In this document: positions 1 through 11,346 of the stretch, piece after piece
Layout: the number at the start of each line of letters is the position of its first letter
How positions within the stretch are numbered: the stretch's first letter is position 1
Assembly: GCA_025093985.1 (NCBI GenBank)
Contig: JACAAK010000001.1
Span: 3,162,001-3,226,000 of the forward strand
DNA from: Calvatia gigantea
Lineage: Eukaryota > Basidiomycota > Agaricomycetes > Agaricales > Lycoperdaceae
Reading direction: 5' to 3'
Length of the DNA stretch: 64,000 nucleotides
The notes under the pieces: model-generated
What the model saw: the letters and a program-made list of their open reading frames with translations, nothing else
The model's database searches: none
What the model was told of the DNA's origin: nothing
Position numbers and translations under genes: made by a program

Positions 1-2
1 TT

Positions 3-546
3 GTTGATCTCATTCGTCATGATCTGCATAACGCTGTTGGCGAGCACGTTGATTGCTCGAAGTTCTGCGGTGTTGAGGAGTATAAGACTTTGTGGCAGCT
101 TGTTAGTGTTATTGAGGGTTCTTTGCCTGAGGGCACGTCTGTTGAGGTTGATGATAGTCTTGGTTGGGAGGTTTTGAGGCGTAGCTTGCCACCTGGTATG
201 TTTTATCCGTTATTCTCCGAAGAAAGATGGAGCTGATCGCATATGTATTACAGGCAGTATGACTGGTGCCCCCAAGAAACGCAGCGTCGAACTCCTCCAA
301 GGACTCGAAGGATTCGAGCGTGGTCCCTACTCCGGTGTCTTTGGCTACTGGTGCGCCGGCGGTGGTGGTGACTGGTCCGTTACCATCCGCTCCTGCTTCC
401 TTCACGATTCGAAGAAGGGTGGTGATGAAGAATGGGTGATCGGTGCTGGTGGTGCCATCACTGCTCTTTCTGAACCTGAGGCCGAGTTGGAGGAGACGAA
501 CGTCAAACTCAATGGTGTCCTTCGCGGTTTCGGTGCCTCTGCTTAA
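3..546 (+). CDS. para-aminobenzoate synthase (chorismate-binding, PabB-like), 3' end
   Basis: This is the C-terminal end of an aminodeoxychorismate/PABA synthase, which converts chorismate to 4-amino-4-deoxychorismate in folate synthesis. Seen: two exons, 3..195 and 254..546, joined across a 58-nt GT-AG intron. The first exon reads VDLIRHDLHNAVGEH and later KFCGVEEYKTLWQLVSVIEG. The second begins GSMTGAPKKRS and continues through SGVFGYW to a terminal WVIGAGGAIT block. These are the conserved C-terminal blocks of the chorismate-binding (anthranilate synthase component I/PabB) domain. Trp and Phe spacing favours PabB over TrpE, but that split is from memory. The N-terminal part, including any fused glutamine amidotransferase domain, lies upstream of the window. 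The reading frame is open to the TAA at 544-546. Confidence 0.85.
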
Positions 547-1093
547 ATGGCTTCGTCGTGTTCCTAGAGTTACCCCATTTTCCCAAAACTATGACCATTT
601 CTAGCAGCATTATTTTTTTTCATCGTTTTCTTGTTTCGAACAAGACGAGTAATTTACACCGGGTAAATAAATCATATTGTACTGTGTACATTGTCACCAT
701 ATTCCTTTCAAGTATAGGTAGGTCTTCCGAGGGCGGTATAGAAGATTCTTGTGTATAAAGGCGCATTTTTTGTACAGGATATTTCAGCAATAATATGAGT
801 TCTACCGTTTTGGCACACGCGAAGTCAAGAATCTTAGCCCAACTTCCAAGCACATGTTTTCAGTCTGATATGTTTTTGTCACATGACATAATACGTTGAT
901 TGACTTCTCGCGCTTATTCCCACGCCTCTTAGCCAGGGAGTCCCTGATGTCGATAACTCGGCTCCTTTCTCTCCCACTTACCACGAACAAACGCCGGCCG
1001 ATATCCATATTCCATTAATCCCCTCTTGGATAACCAAACCCTGTGATTCATAGTACAGACTAATACAACAAACGCGACTTGTTTGCGGATCCG
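547..1093. other. Intergenic, no gene seen
   Basis: AT-rich spacer between the PABA synthase stop and the next start codon. Only short, unsupported ORFs occur. It must hold the terminator of the first gene and the promoter of the second, but no motif stands out. Confidence 0.6.
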
Positions 1094-2632
1094 ATGCCCC
1101 GAACAAGAAATATCACCCGCCAACAATGGGAAGCGGCCGTTTCGCCTACCGCTGACCCAGGTGCGGCTACGATTAGGTCTCTAGACTCAAGTCTACATGA
1201 GAGAAATACCAGTACCTCGACATTTGCCCACCCGACCGATCACTGGTCGACTCTCAGTGTCGGATCTTCGAAGGAGAATTATGGCTACGACGATGAGAAT
1301 GACGATTATGCAGGCGGGGATGAGAATGAACCGCCAGTGACACTTGGAAAAGGGAAAGGGAAGGAAAAAGAGTCGATAGAAAGAGCAACGAGGAAGAAAC
1401 GGCCATTGCAGGATATCACTGATATCGTCGTCTCAAAGGGAAACCAACCGGGCGATAATCCAAAGCGAAGGAAACGCGTAAGGCGCACACACCGCCAACC
1501 ATTAGCACCGCTACAACTTTCCACTACCGCGGAACGGACACCAGTCCATAATCCACGGTTCCCCTCGTCGTTACCACCTTCTTCACCCCCGCCGCCCGCA
1601 TCTTTTGAACAACCCCTACCGGATACGCGGACGCGAAGTGGAGTTTGGGAGCCTATCCTTTCACAGGAGCAGGAGGATCTTCCTATAGCCTCAGATGACG
1701 CGGAACCTTCAAATAACTCGGACCCTTTCGGTTTCTTCGCTGTTGAGAAGGAACTTAAAGCCAAACGCCATGCGCGACCTCCCTTGGGTCAAGGGTCGGG
1801 GGCAAGGGAGGCGGGTGGATTGGTCCTCGTCCCTGCTACATCTCCTCTCAGGCTAGACCTCAGTGTTATAACCAACGCGGGCGAAGGCGATGGGGAGGAA
1901 GAGATGATCTCACCTTGTGCCACCCCGCCAACGCCGCATAAGAAGAAGCGGAGACGGAAGGCTAGTATTGTAGATGAAAGGGTGGAGGAAGACTGTTTGC
2001 CGCCCAGTCCTCGGACAGAATCGTTGCCCAGTTCGCCTTCACCGTTGAAAGTTCGTGAATCTTGGGTGAAGGAGTACATCATTCAGGACAGAAGCGACTT
2101 CATTCGCAGTACGACAGAGCATTTGGAAGATCCTCCGGAGGAAGAAGCCGAGGTGCAAGAGAAGGAGCAGGATGGGGACAGTGATGAAGGAAACGAAACT
2201 GTCACTGAGGTTCCGCGCCGAGTTCTTCGCTCGAGAATCAAGGGAAAACAGCCAGAGGCGTTGACCCCGGTACCTCGGAAGAGCGCAAGGGGGAAAAGAC
2301 AAGAGGAGAGCAAGACCCCAAGTGATCCTATGGAGTTTGCAAAGAAACTCGTTGAACGGCTTCCAAAACGCCGGAAGAGGAAGGCGAAGGAGCGCGAAGA
2401 ATCTGATGAAGAACCTGAACCTCCCCGCATGACACGGAAACGCAGGACTCAGCGCAAGAAGGTGAAGAATGAGAAGCCAGCCGAAAATAAAAAAGAAGTA
2501 AATATTCCTACCGACATGACATTGACCGTCACTAATAAATCACAGATTAGTAAAGAGCGACAGGCTATCCGAGACTATTTCAAAGAGTTGGAAGGATATT
2601 CACTGGAAGAAGAGAAAGTGTATGTTATCTAG
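1094..2632 (+). CDS. Low-complexity nuclear protein with KEN box, FGF motif and conserved C-terminus (sororin-like?)
   Basis: Single-exon ORF of 512 residues; the first ATG in frame is at 1094 (MPRTRN...). Most of the protein is charged and probably disordered, with many Lys/Arg-rich patches that fit nuclear localisation. Seen: a KEN box (SSKENYG) near residue 60, an RPLQDIT element near 104, an isolated hydrophobic block DPFGFFAVEKELKAKR near 210-225, and a compact acidic end, YFKELEGYSLEEEKVYVI, at the last 18 residues. Family knowledge: sororins are poorly conserved, are degraded through a KEN box, bind Pds5 with FGF-type motifs and carry a short conserved C-terminal domain. The order here (KEN, FGF, C-terminal block) matches, so a cohesion-maintenance role is inferred, not shown. 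Alternatively it is an unrelated basidiomycete-specific nuclear protein. Gene presence is sure; function is not. Confidence 0.75.
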   Translation: MPRTRNITRQQWEAAVSPTADPGAATIRSLDSSLHERNTSTSTFAHPTDHWSTLSVGSSKENYGYDDENDDYAGGDENEPPVTLGKGKGKEKESIERATRKKRPLQDITDIVVSKGNQPGDNPKRRKRVRRTHRQPLAPLQLSTTAERTPVHNPRFPSSLPPSSPPPPASFEQPLPDTRTRSGVWEPILSQEQEDLPIASDDAEPSNNSDPFGFFAVEKELKAKRHARPPLGQGSGAREAGGLVLVPATSPLRLDLSVITNAGEGDGEEEMISPCATPPTPHKKKRRRKASIVDERVEEDCLPPSPRTESLPSSPSPLKVRESWVKEYIIQDRSDFIRSTTEHLEDPPEEEAEVQEKEQDGDSDEGNETVTEVPRRVLRSRIKGKQPEALTPVPRKSARGKRQEESKTPSDPMEFAKKLVERLPKRRKRKAKEREESDEEPEPPRMTRKRRTQRKKVKNEKPAENKKEVNIPTDMTLTVTNKSQISKERQAIRDYFKELEGYSLEEEKVYVI

Positions 2633-2784
2633 TTGTACCACGTGCAATGACATCATCCATCCAGGCCCGTCATTCCACATGGCCAATATCGATAAACATC
2701 TTGGTCATTGGCATTAAAGCTGTACCACGTTTCTGGACACTTTCTTCCACCTTCTATCTTGACGCTGTTGATCTCTGCACAGTC

Positions 2785-3857
2785 ATGAGCTCATCTCCGC
2801 ATCAGCCTCATGTTCAGCGTGGCTTCGAACCAGAGCAAGAAGGGTACATCGCCCCCAGGGAACAGTCACCCTACCTTGCCGCCCTTTTTAGATTTACCAG
2901 TGCCGTTAACGCCATGGACTTCGATACAATTACCGACGTCTTCGATCACAAGCTCGTCTATTCCATTTTACCCACAAGTTTGCAAAGGCCTGTTCTAGGC
3001 TATGATTTACATCTTAATTATCTGGATGATATCACCGAGATGTTCCTCGAACTGCGGGTGAGTTGTCATTGCTGTGTTGAGTAACGAGTAGAAAGGCCGC
3101 GCCAGCGCCTTTGATAGAGAACAGGCTTGAGAACTTACGGCATGGCCTGTAGGTCAACGTGCTTGAAGTCATTGAAGAAAATCACAAGGTGATGGTTCAG
3201 GTACGCCATTTTGTCGCCTCGTAAACTCCCATCCAGCTTAATGTTCATATTCCGTAGTTGAACGTAACGGGCCAAGGCAGATCCGAGAGGAGATACGGGA
3301 ACGAAACCATCTTTATTATCCACTTTGAAAAAGTCAGCTCGCGTGACCTCAGAAAACTTGGGCCGAATGGAAGAAACTGGCCAGTCGACGCACTCCCAAA
3401 AATGGTCAACGTCAAAGAGTATGTGGATAGCTTAAGGATAAAAACTTGGTTCAAGGAGGAAAGGCAGTGGATGAAAGACAATCCCCAAAAGGTGGCGGAA
3501 CAACGGAGGCGAAGATTGGGGGAGTGGAAGAAGGAGAAGTGGAGGTGGAGGCGAAGTCAGAGCCATAGTCAGGGTACATCCGCAGGGTTGCCGGGGCAGC
3601 CAACTCGATATACACAGGGACCGTCACCGACGTCGACGTACCCACAGGTATTCCCGCCTCCCCTATCATCCCGAACCCTCTCATCTTCGAGGTCGCAGGG
3701 TCAGGACCAGGGACACTCCCCAACCTCTACCCGTGGGTATGGACCGACATCGACATCTTTGGGAAATCAAGGACAGAGTTACACATCCACACGACCGGGC
3801 CAGGGATATCCTGCTTCGTACAATCCGTACAGCAGTGATAAATATAGCGGGCTGTGA
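2785..3857 (+). CDS. NTF2/SnoaL-like fold protein with Ser/Gln/Pro-rich tail
   Basis: Three exons: 2785..3057, 3153..3200 and 3258..3857, giving 306 residues; all junctions are GT-AG and in phase. The first about 150 residues resemble the SnoaL/NTF2-like proteins common in Agaricomycetes. A helix that reads AMDFDTITDVFDHKLVYSIL is followed by PTSLQRPVLG, a LEVIEENHKVMVQLNVTGQG strand pair, YGNETIFIIHFE and a closing VNVKEYVDSLRIKTWF. Members of this fold are small-molecule enzymes or binding proteins, so no substrate can be assigned. From about residue 190 the chain is basic (WKKEKWRWRRSQ), then low complexity with Ser, Gln, Thr, Pro and Tyr repeats that are probably disordered. The ATG at 2785 was chosen because the upstream in-frame extension from 2647 has no similarity to the fold. 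Confidence 0.75.
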
Positions 3858-4631
3858 CCCTTGGCCTTAATTTGTCCCTGGGCGATCTCCCAATACGACT
3901 TATGCTGAGAGAAGATGCTGGGACACAAACATGGTCAAGGGCACCTCCACACGAAGATGTTTCCTGCGGAGGTGAGCAGAGGTACACCTTGTCGATGGCC
4001 TGTAGATTTTGCGGAACAACGATCGCTACTACTACCGCCTTTATTATACTCGATCTCCTTTATATTCACCAACAAGTTCTATTTTAGATCTATGAACGCC
4101 ATTATCAACTTCCTGTTTTACCCGGATCGCACGACGATCTGCCTGAATTCGTTCTCCTATTCCGTTACCCCGATATCTGATGTTATATATGTAACAGCTT
4201 CTTGATCCCAATTTACGACTAAGTTCCATCGCTATCATATGATTTGCCTAGGGTCACTTTTGTACTGGGCCAAGCGCCGGGAAACGGCTGAGCCAGGTTG
4301 CTGGTCCAGGAAGCAAGAGAGGGATTCATCGCTCAGCTGGCGTCTACCTGATCAGGTCTTCTGAACCCACAGTTACCATCACTCTGGCTCCGATGTGGAC
4401 GCAAAGTTGTGCATTCATGCATTTTTTATTGGCTTGTTTTATCCATAGTCTAAGGGGACCCTCGACTGAACGCCGCAGCCGCTTGTGTCGAAAAACAATT
4501 TTCTGGAACGTCTTCTGCGCACACTAGGCTTTAGAAATCGTATAAACTTAAACCTTGCCTTATCCGGACAGGCGTAACGACGACCAAACTGGAGAAAACA
4601 CCTTCTGTGCTCTAGCGCCGGAAGCTCTTCA
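3858..4631. other. Intergenic, no gene seen
   Basis: About 770 bases between the NTF2-like gene and the GH71 gene. Only short ORFs without recognisable motifs are present. Confidence 0.55.
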
Positions 4632-6688
4632 ATGGCTGGCACACTCCCAGGGAAACTTTTTCGTCCTAGAGCCGCAGGGAAGTTAACGGAGTCTCGTATT
4701 GCGTTGGATTTGGATTTAGACGGGCTCAAGCTGCAAGAGCGTTTGGTGCAGCCGCACGAACAGAAGAAGTTTGTTTTCGCTCAGTGCGTAGGGCCTCTTA
4801 ATCTAATCGAAGTTTGTTGTGCTCAATTACTTTCTCATTGTAGTTTCATGGTCGGCAACACTTACGTATGTCTCACCCCAATGTTATGATAAAGACCGCA
4901 CGGCGCTCAAATATTACCCAAAGCCTTACACCCAAAACGATTGGCTGGAGGATATGCAACTTGCAAGTGAGCAGGAGATGTACGCCATCGAATTTCCACG
5001 TGTACATACCTCGGATCTTGACTATGACCGCTGGGTCGCGGCGTGCGAATAGTGATGGCTTCGTCCTCAACATTGGAGTCGAGGATTGGCAGAAGGACCG
5101 TGTTGCAGACTGTTTTAATGCATCTCAAAAACTTCCCAACCGAAACAACTTCAAGTTTTTGTTCTGCTTTGACATGACGTACGCCCTACTTATTTCTGTG
5201 AATTTTTGGGTTAGTCCCCATCAAGTATTTCAGGTCAATTCCAGGACATTGCAAGCAGGACGTCAGTCACCTGGCTTCGTATCTATCCTCCTTCGCGGAA
5301 CACCCGCGCATTTTCAAGCATCCGCGTTCCCGGAGAGTTGTTATCTCGACTTTCTCAGGGGAGAACTGTTTTTTTGGACACCATGAAACGGAAGCGGGTT
5401 GGTCTTATCTGAAGCAGGAATTGTCCAAGATTATTCCTGTGGGTCCAGTGTGAAATCCATCTTCATTCCTTGGGTTTGAGGTTTTCTTGCCATGTGATTG
5501 CAGGTTGACCTCGTACCCTCCTTTTTCATGAACCCGGCACATTATCCCAGTGTTCCATCGTTGAATGGCATTTGCCACGTAGGTGTATAATCAGCCTCGG
5601 ATGCTTCGTTGCATATCCTGACATGTGCCCGATAGTGGAATGGCGCCTGGCCGCTCCACCTTAATTTATCGCTTCTGCAAACAGAAATTTGCTCCCCCAA
5701 ACTTGACTCCGATCTCCACCACTTACGGCACCTAGATGACGATAAGAGTTTCATGGCTGCTGTGTCACCTTGGTTCTTCACTGTACGTTTTTTAGTACTT
5801 GCCTCTTCGAGACCTCAGCCCTAAAAATCCATACCTAGCATTATGGCCCGAAGAGCTGGAACAAAAACGCGAGCGTAGCACTAAGTTAACAGGACTTGTA
5901 ACTGATTTGGTTTTAGTGGATATACCGAGGAGACGACTGGCTTTTCGTGCGACGTTGGGAACAACTAATCAGAATGCGTCATCGTATTGACTTTGTGCAA
6001 GTCATATCGTGGAACGGTGCGTTCAGGTCTCCAGAGAGGTAAATACTGGACCTTATGTTCACATTCATTTAGACTACGGCGAATCCCACTACATAGGACC
6101 TATCAAGGTATACCCTTATTCTCTTCGCTTCCAAATGTTGATCTCACAACCGTTTTCCAGGGCGCCCAACCCAATTCAGAGGCTTGGGTTGACGGCTACC
6201 CACATGAGCCGTGGCTACATCTCAACGGTTATTTTGCGTGCGCATTCAAAACTGGAGTATATCCTGCTATCCAGCATGATCGTATTTTTGTTTGGGCTCG
6301 TCCCCACCCAAAAGGCGCCATCGCTAGCGAAGAAATTCCACGGCCAGATAACTGGGAGCTCGTACGTCCTTCCTCACTCCTCTTATGGCAACTTTTTCGC
6401 TGACGATTCCCCTCTCTCTAGACAGATGACTTGATGTGGATTGTGATATTCGCCAGATTCCCCGCCACGATTAAAGTCTATACATCAGACTCGGAGAAAG
6501 ATGTGAAAGAGTTTGAAGTCAAGGCGGGTGTGACAAAGCTGTCTTCACCTTTGAAAGTTGGTGGTGGGATGAGGGTGGTTATGGTTAGAGATGCTGTCGC
6601 CGTGAAAGAATGTGCGCCCGTCGGGTATCGATTTGAGGCAAGGCCGGGAGTATACAATTTCAATGCCTTCGTTGCTATGTCTCGCTAG
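4632..6688 (+). CDS. GH71 alpha-1,3-glucanase (mutanase-type)
   Basis: Glycoside hydrolase family 71 hydrolyses cell-wall alpha-1,3-glucan. Twelve exons give 473 residues: 4632..4783, 4844..4865, 4924..4979, 5053..5178, 5234..5438, 5504..5578, 5636..5782, 5839..5874, 5917..6016, 6073..6107, 6161..6361 and 6422..6688. Seen in order: KKFVFAHFMVGNTYPYTQND, EIDGFVLNIGVEDWQ, FCFDMTSIPG, VVISTFSGENCFFG, DLVPSFFMNP, WNGAWP, AVSPWFFTHYGPKSWNKN, RRWEQLIRMR, then ISWNDYGESHYIGP (about residue 303) and IFVWARPHPKGA. The WNDYGES block carries the conserved acidic residues of the family. No signal peptide is visible: an in-frame stop at 4575 limits upstream extension, so the enzyme is either cytosolic or has an unseen 5' exon. 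The donor of exon 8 is uncertain (GT at 5875, or a GC site at 5869 that would remove two residues). All other joins are supported by family conservation. Confidence 0.9.
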
Positions 6689-7568
6689 GCACGGACCAAA
6701 TCAATTGGCAAACCTCCTGGGAGTTAATTTACATACCAAAGTACAAGCACTTCCTGTAGGCTTGTTGAAATTATTAGGATCAAGCCGCTGAGGGGATCAG
6801 TGATCAACCAATGTGACCCGCTTCAGGGGCTCCGCGCCCATCCATATTGTTCACTTGATAAAGTCATCAATCGGAGATGAATGATGGATGGGCCGAGGAA
6901 TATATAAATACCTCGTTGCTTCACGAGCGTTGTCTCTGGGGAGTTCTCCGGTGATAGAACCTCCGGTAATTCGGACATTAATACTACTTCGTTTCCAGTT
7001 ACATAGTGCCGCAAGACCGAGGCGTCATCAAGGATGAGGTTATAGCCTCGCACCTAACCATTGAATCCGCTAATCAGCCGATTGTCTCAACTTGCTAATC
7101 TTCCTGTCGCCGCTTAGTGATACTGCATGTGAAAGAATTCCTGAGAAGTGAGCCGATGACTGATCACGGATTATTAGACCTTGCCCCTCTTGAGTATATT
7201 GTTCTATGTGTTGATTGAGTGACAAAAATGAGGAATGCTTGCCGCGCGAACAATCTTTATCATGGATTGCGAGAGAATAAGATAGAAAGGCCAGAACGAC
7301 AATATCTCTAGGCCACCTGAAAAAACTCTGTTACTTGGAGCGAACTTCCACCAGTCTTTGATACTTTTCACATTTTTGAACCAAGGCCCTCCATGCCGGG
7401 ATTTAAAGGTTATTCTCCTATGGCTGCTACTCCTGAAGTGGGCCAGCGCCAGAATTGTGTCCCACGACCTGCTGTTTTCCCATCAGGGTCTTTCAAACAA
7501 ATGGGAACCAGAATGGCACGTGAATGGACATGTTTGAAACCTCCATCCAGATTCTTTGCCAAAATGGG

Positions 7569-7588
7569 AGCAGAATGACCATTCTGCT
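7569..7588. repeat. Palindrome, 9-nt arms
   Basis: AGCAGAATG and CATTCTGCT flank a 2-nt centre. It shares the CATTCTG core with the 18-nt palindrome 107 bases downstream. Confidence 0.85.
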
Positions 7589-7694
7589 GTTCACATATAA
7601 ACTCAAAAACTTGGATTTTTACTTCTTACAAGCCAGATTTAAGCCCCCTGTAAGGGCTCAAGGAAATGTACCACGTATTGGAAGCTCCTGGGGT

Positions 7695-7712
7695 CCATTC
7701 TGGCCAGAATGG
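7695..7712. repeat. Perfect 18-nt palindrome
   Basis: CCATTCTGGCCAGAATGG is identical to its reverse complement. A further partial copy of the half site follows at once. Confidence 0.9.
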
Positions 7713-7722
7713 CCATTCTCAA

Positions 7723-7739
7723 TCCCATTCGGAATGGGA
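7723..7739. repeat. Palindrome, 8-nt arms
   Basis: TCCCATTC and GAATGGGA flank a single G. It is the third inverted repeat in this 170-nt cluster. Confidence 0.85.
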
Positions 7740-8379
7740 CTGGAATGTGGGAACTTTGAGTTTCGGTGGCGCCATGGCACGCTCCATCGGTGGTCCAATA
7801 CCTCCGTCTTCCAATGGGATTTACTAATTCCTTTGTTGTCAGCGCCTTCAACTTGGCATACTCGTTCAGTTGGTTCCCGAAAGCCAAGATTTCAAAACAT
7901 ATCAAAGACTTTGGCGACACATTGAATATGACGCTATTTTAAACCATGGCCCCGGCGAAAAGTTTACCAGTTCTCGCTTATCCGAAATAGGCTCATTTAC
8001 TTTGAGTCAGCGTCTATAATGATCGTTGGCCATCCATAACGCGCCGAGGCGTTGCGTCACATTGCCAGCTCATGGAGGTAAAGTACTTGTTTCAACACTA
8101 TGGATCGGCCATCACAATGCCGTCACCACACGAAGTTTCTCTCCCCTGGGTTGGGTTCGGGAATGGCAATACTGGAATTGACCTTGCCGCCATTGGATAG
8201 CGAATACGCCACAGGGATACATGCACCGAATTTCATGTGATAACACAGGCTTTTTATCGGAGTAGCCCATTCACTTCATATATAACACACTCTTTAGGTC
8301 TCGGTGCAACGACTACCGCTCTTCACAAGAAAGATTCCTTCTCCTCACATCCTACTCAACCAACATCTTGCACTTTACC

Positions 8380-11014
8380 ATGGTCTTCTCGCCTGGTATT
8401 CAGTTCATCGCTCGCTCGCTCTCGTACCTTTTACTTCCCTCCGTCATTGGTTTTGCAACACTCACAATTATATGTGATATTCTGGCGGTTTCAGCCCCAA
8501 GATGGGCACTCCTCACTCTCGCGACTGCTTTGCGCCTCGCACATCTCTACTTGAAGCCCATCTTGAACGATCGTAAAAATGCGAGGGATGCGAAAGCCAA
8601 TGGTGCTGTGCTACCGCCACAGATAAATCTGAACCCGCTCGAGGGCCCCAAAAAGGTCATTGAAAATGGTCAGAACGGGTATATTGGTCAGTGGAAAAAG
8701 TGTAGGATATCCTTTGGACTGACGGTTGTGCTAAGGTGGAATTTTTCTTGATTGGAGTCGGAATTTCGGTCAAACGTATCGATTCACAATGGGCTTGGAT
8801 GAGCGGGTATGTTCTGATGCTTTTTTTCAAATAAGCGTACCTCACCAGCCGTCTTCAGTTCTTTACTGCTGAGCCTGAGCACGTCAAAGTAGCTATATCC
8901 ATAATTTCTTGAAGGTTCTACAGTTAACCCCCGATATCAGGCTATCCTTGCGACCCAGTTTGATGCTTTTGATAAAGGTGAGTAAACATCAACATTCAAC
9001 CTGAGTGTTCGACGTCATTCTAAATTCACCCGATACAGGTCCTGCAATCTTTGACCAGCTCAAGTCATTACTCGGCACGGGGGTGTTTAACTCAGATGGT
9101 GCGCGTCGTATCTTCCATTCGTGATATGGGTCTGACCTTGTTATAGGCGATATGTGGAAGTTAGTATTTTTGCCAGAGACCTTCGAAATATATTTACCCT
9201 GTTCTCAACCACTTCGTGTTCTAGGTTCCATCGCTCGATCACGAGGCCGTTCTTCAGCAAGGAGCGCATCAGTGACTTCGACGTCTTTGACAGACATGCC
9301 GAGGAGGCACTCAGACAGGCGAAGGATCGTCTTGCCGAAGGGTATCCCATCGACTTCCAGGTACGAACTTACCTGTTCCAGTTGTGTGACAATCTGATAA
9401 CCAGCAATCTACAGGACTTCGTCTCGCGTTTCACCCTCGACTCCGCGACAGAGTTTCTCTTCAGGAACGACGTCCACTCTCTTACAGCAGGCCTTCCCTA
9501 CCCGACTCACCCATCTCCGCTCGCGAAGCCCAACACTCTCATCTTTGAGAATCACCCTTCCAATGCATTCGTTCGAGCTTTCGTTGGCGGGCAGGACCTC
9601 ACCGCGGTACGCAGCCGATCGGGCACATTTTGGCCTTTGAAGGAGATGTGGGGGGATATCATTGCGCCGCTCAGGAAGGAGGTAGACAGATTCGTAGAGC
9701 CATTCTTGCGGGAGGGCGCGTCACGGAAAGAGGAGAGGGAGAAGGGTTCAAAGGCGGAGATAGATGAGGCACTTTTGGATTACTTGGTTAACCAAACATC
9801 TGGTGTGTTATCTCTCTCCTTGGTTCCTCTGTATCACCGCTCATGATAGAACAGATCAGCAAGTTATCAAGGACGAGGTTCGTTACACTCAGTTCTCCTG
9901 GTAAATTGTTGGCTTAAATTTTTGAAGCTTGTGAACCTTCTTGTCGCCTCTCGGGATACCGTGAGTTCTGCTGAGCGTTTCCTTGACATGTTATTGAGCC
10001 CTTCCAGACTGCGTCACTCTTGTCGTTCTCGTTGTATATGCTCATTGAGCATCCCGAGATCACTCGCCGATTGCGTGAAGAGACACTTTCCATAGTCGGT
10101 CCCAAAAGCAGGCCGACTTATGATGATATCAGAGACATGAAATATCTCCGGGCTTTCCTCAATGGTATGTGAAGACGCCCTAGGATTCTGGATGTGTTTG
10201 GCTGATATTTCACAGAGGTTTTGAGGTTGTATCCACCTGTGTAAGTAGTCACGACATTCTCACCCTCGCTCGTTGCTCACTTCATGTCATTCCCGCTTGG
10301 AATGATAGTCCCATGAATAGTCGGTGAGTCTATTACGAGGTACATTCCCCAGTTAGAACACTTTCCGAGATAAATACTAGCACCGCCATGAAGCCAACTA
10401 TTCTAACCCCCTCCACCGGCTCTGGTGATCCTATATATGTTCCTGCTGGTACAAGGTAAATGACAAATCCCATCGCAAGGTTCAGTCGCTCACGCGCTCG
10501 CCTGTTTCACAGGGTTCTGTATTCTGTGTTTTTGATGCACAGACGCACCGATTTATGGGGACCAGATGGTCAGTCTTCCCTCCTTTATTATCTCATCCCC
10601 CCTTGACTCTATATTCCTCTAGCACTCGAGTTTGATCCGGATCGATTCTTGGACGAGAGATTGCAGAAATACCTCGTGAAACATCCCTTCATCTTCACCC
10701 CTTTCAACGCTGGTCCTAGGATCTGCCTCGGTCAACAGGTGGGTTAGCTGTAGAATCCAATGGGGTGATGCTAATGGGCACCTCGCAGTTTGCCTACAAT
10801 GAAGCCTCATTCTTCCTTATCCGCCTACTTCAACAATTCTCGTCGTTCAGTCCTTGCTTTAGATGCGCAACCCCCGGATTCACTGCCCCCGAAAGAGTGG
10901 GCTGGAATGGAGGGCCCGCAAGGCAGGGACAGGATCCGCTTGGCTTCGCATTTGACTATGTACGTTAAAGGTGGATTGTGGGTTAGAATGGATCAGGCGA
11001 AGGATACAGATTGA
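8380..11014 (+). CDS. Cytochrome P450, CYP63-like, with a 1-nt frameshift in the last exon
   Basis: Microsomal haem-thiolate monooxygenase of about 590 residues, close to CYP63-type alkane/aromatic hydroxylases of basidiomycetes (family call from memory). Seventeen exons: 8380..8686, 8736..8806, 8859..8888, 8941..8977, 9039..9098, 9147..9159, 9225..9360, 9415..9802, 9855..9877, 9928..9960, 10008..10164, 10216..10240, 10309..10323, 10381..10455, 10513..10568, 10623..10738 and 10789 onward. Seen: hydrophobic N-terminus, [22 protein letters not shown]-helix [11 protein letters not shown] (Ser where AGRDTT is usual), [10 protein letters not shown] (ExxR), and haem loop [18 protein letters not shown]. 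Just after FSSFS, near 10851-10856, one extra base moves the frame: the conserved tail ([10 protein letters not shown] ... GGLWVRM) lies in the second frame and ends at 11014, whereas the first frame stops at 10968. The decayed copy at 55-57.7 kb reads through this site without the extra base. It is either a recent pseudogene or a sequencing indel. Confidence 0.85.
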
Positions 11015-11346
11015 TATAAGTAGCAGATGTGAAAAATATAGATATAGTTATTGTATGTACTTGAATACGAGCCATTCTTCTTATCTCTTGGCTAATATCT
11101 TTTATGTATCCAGTTAGGCAACGCTATGTAAGAGCGAGGCTTTGGACGGCGGAAGAAGCTGGAACTGGAATCCTATTTTGGCATCGAAGGAACTAAATTG
11201 GGGATGTTCTCGTTCCCCAAGCTTAGGTACAGAATATCTCTATTTTTAAGTCCTTTGTACAAGTATATCTGGTATCGATGTATCATGAATATGAAGTCCA
11301 GCCTTAATGGGCTAACAGTCCTAAGGTCCTAAGAATACGATGTTTC
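11015..11346. other. Convergent intergenic region
   Basis: Spacer between the plus-strand P450 and the minus-strand F-box gene. AT-rich; no gene seen. Confidence 0.6.

Larger units (their letters stand above)
6689..8379. other. Long intergenic region with palindromes, no gene seen
   Basis: About 1.7 kb with no supported gene. Short ORFs on both strands show no family features. The part from about 7560 to 7740 contains several inverted repeats built on CATTC/GAATG (listed separately), which hints at a small mobile-element remnant or regulatory cluster. Confidence 0.55.

Noticed and set aside
7639..7920. 93-codon minus-strand ORF with LAFGNQLNEYAKLKALTTKE
   Set aside because: Looks protein-like over 35 residues but has no match I can name and overlaps the palindrome cluster.
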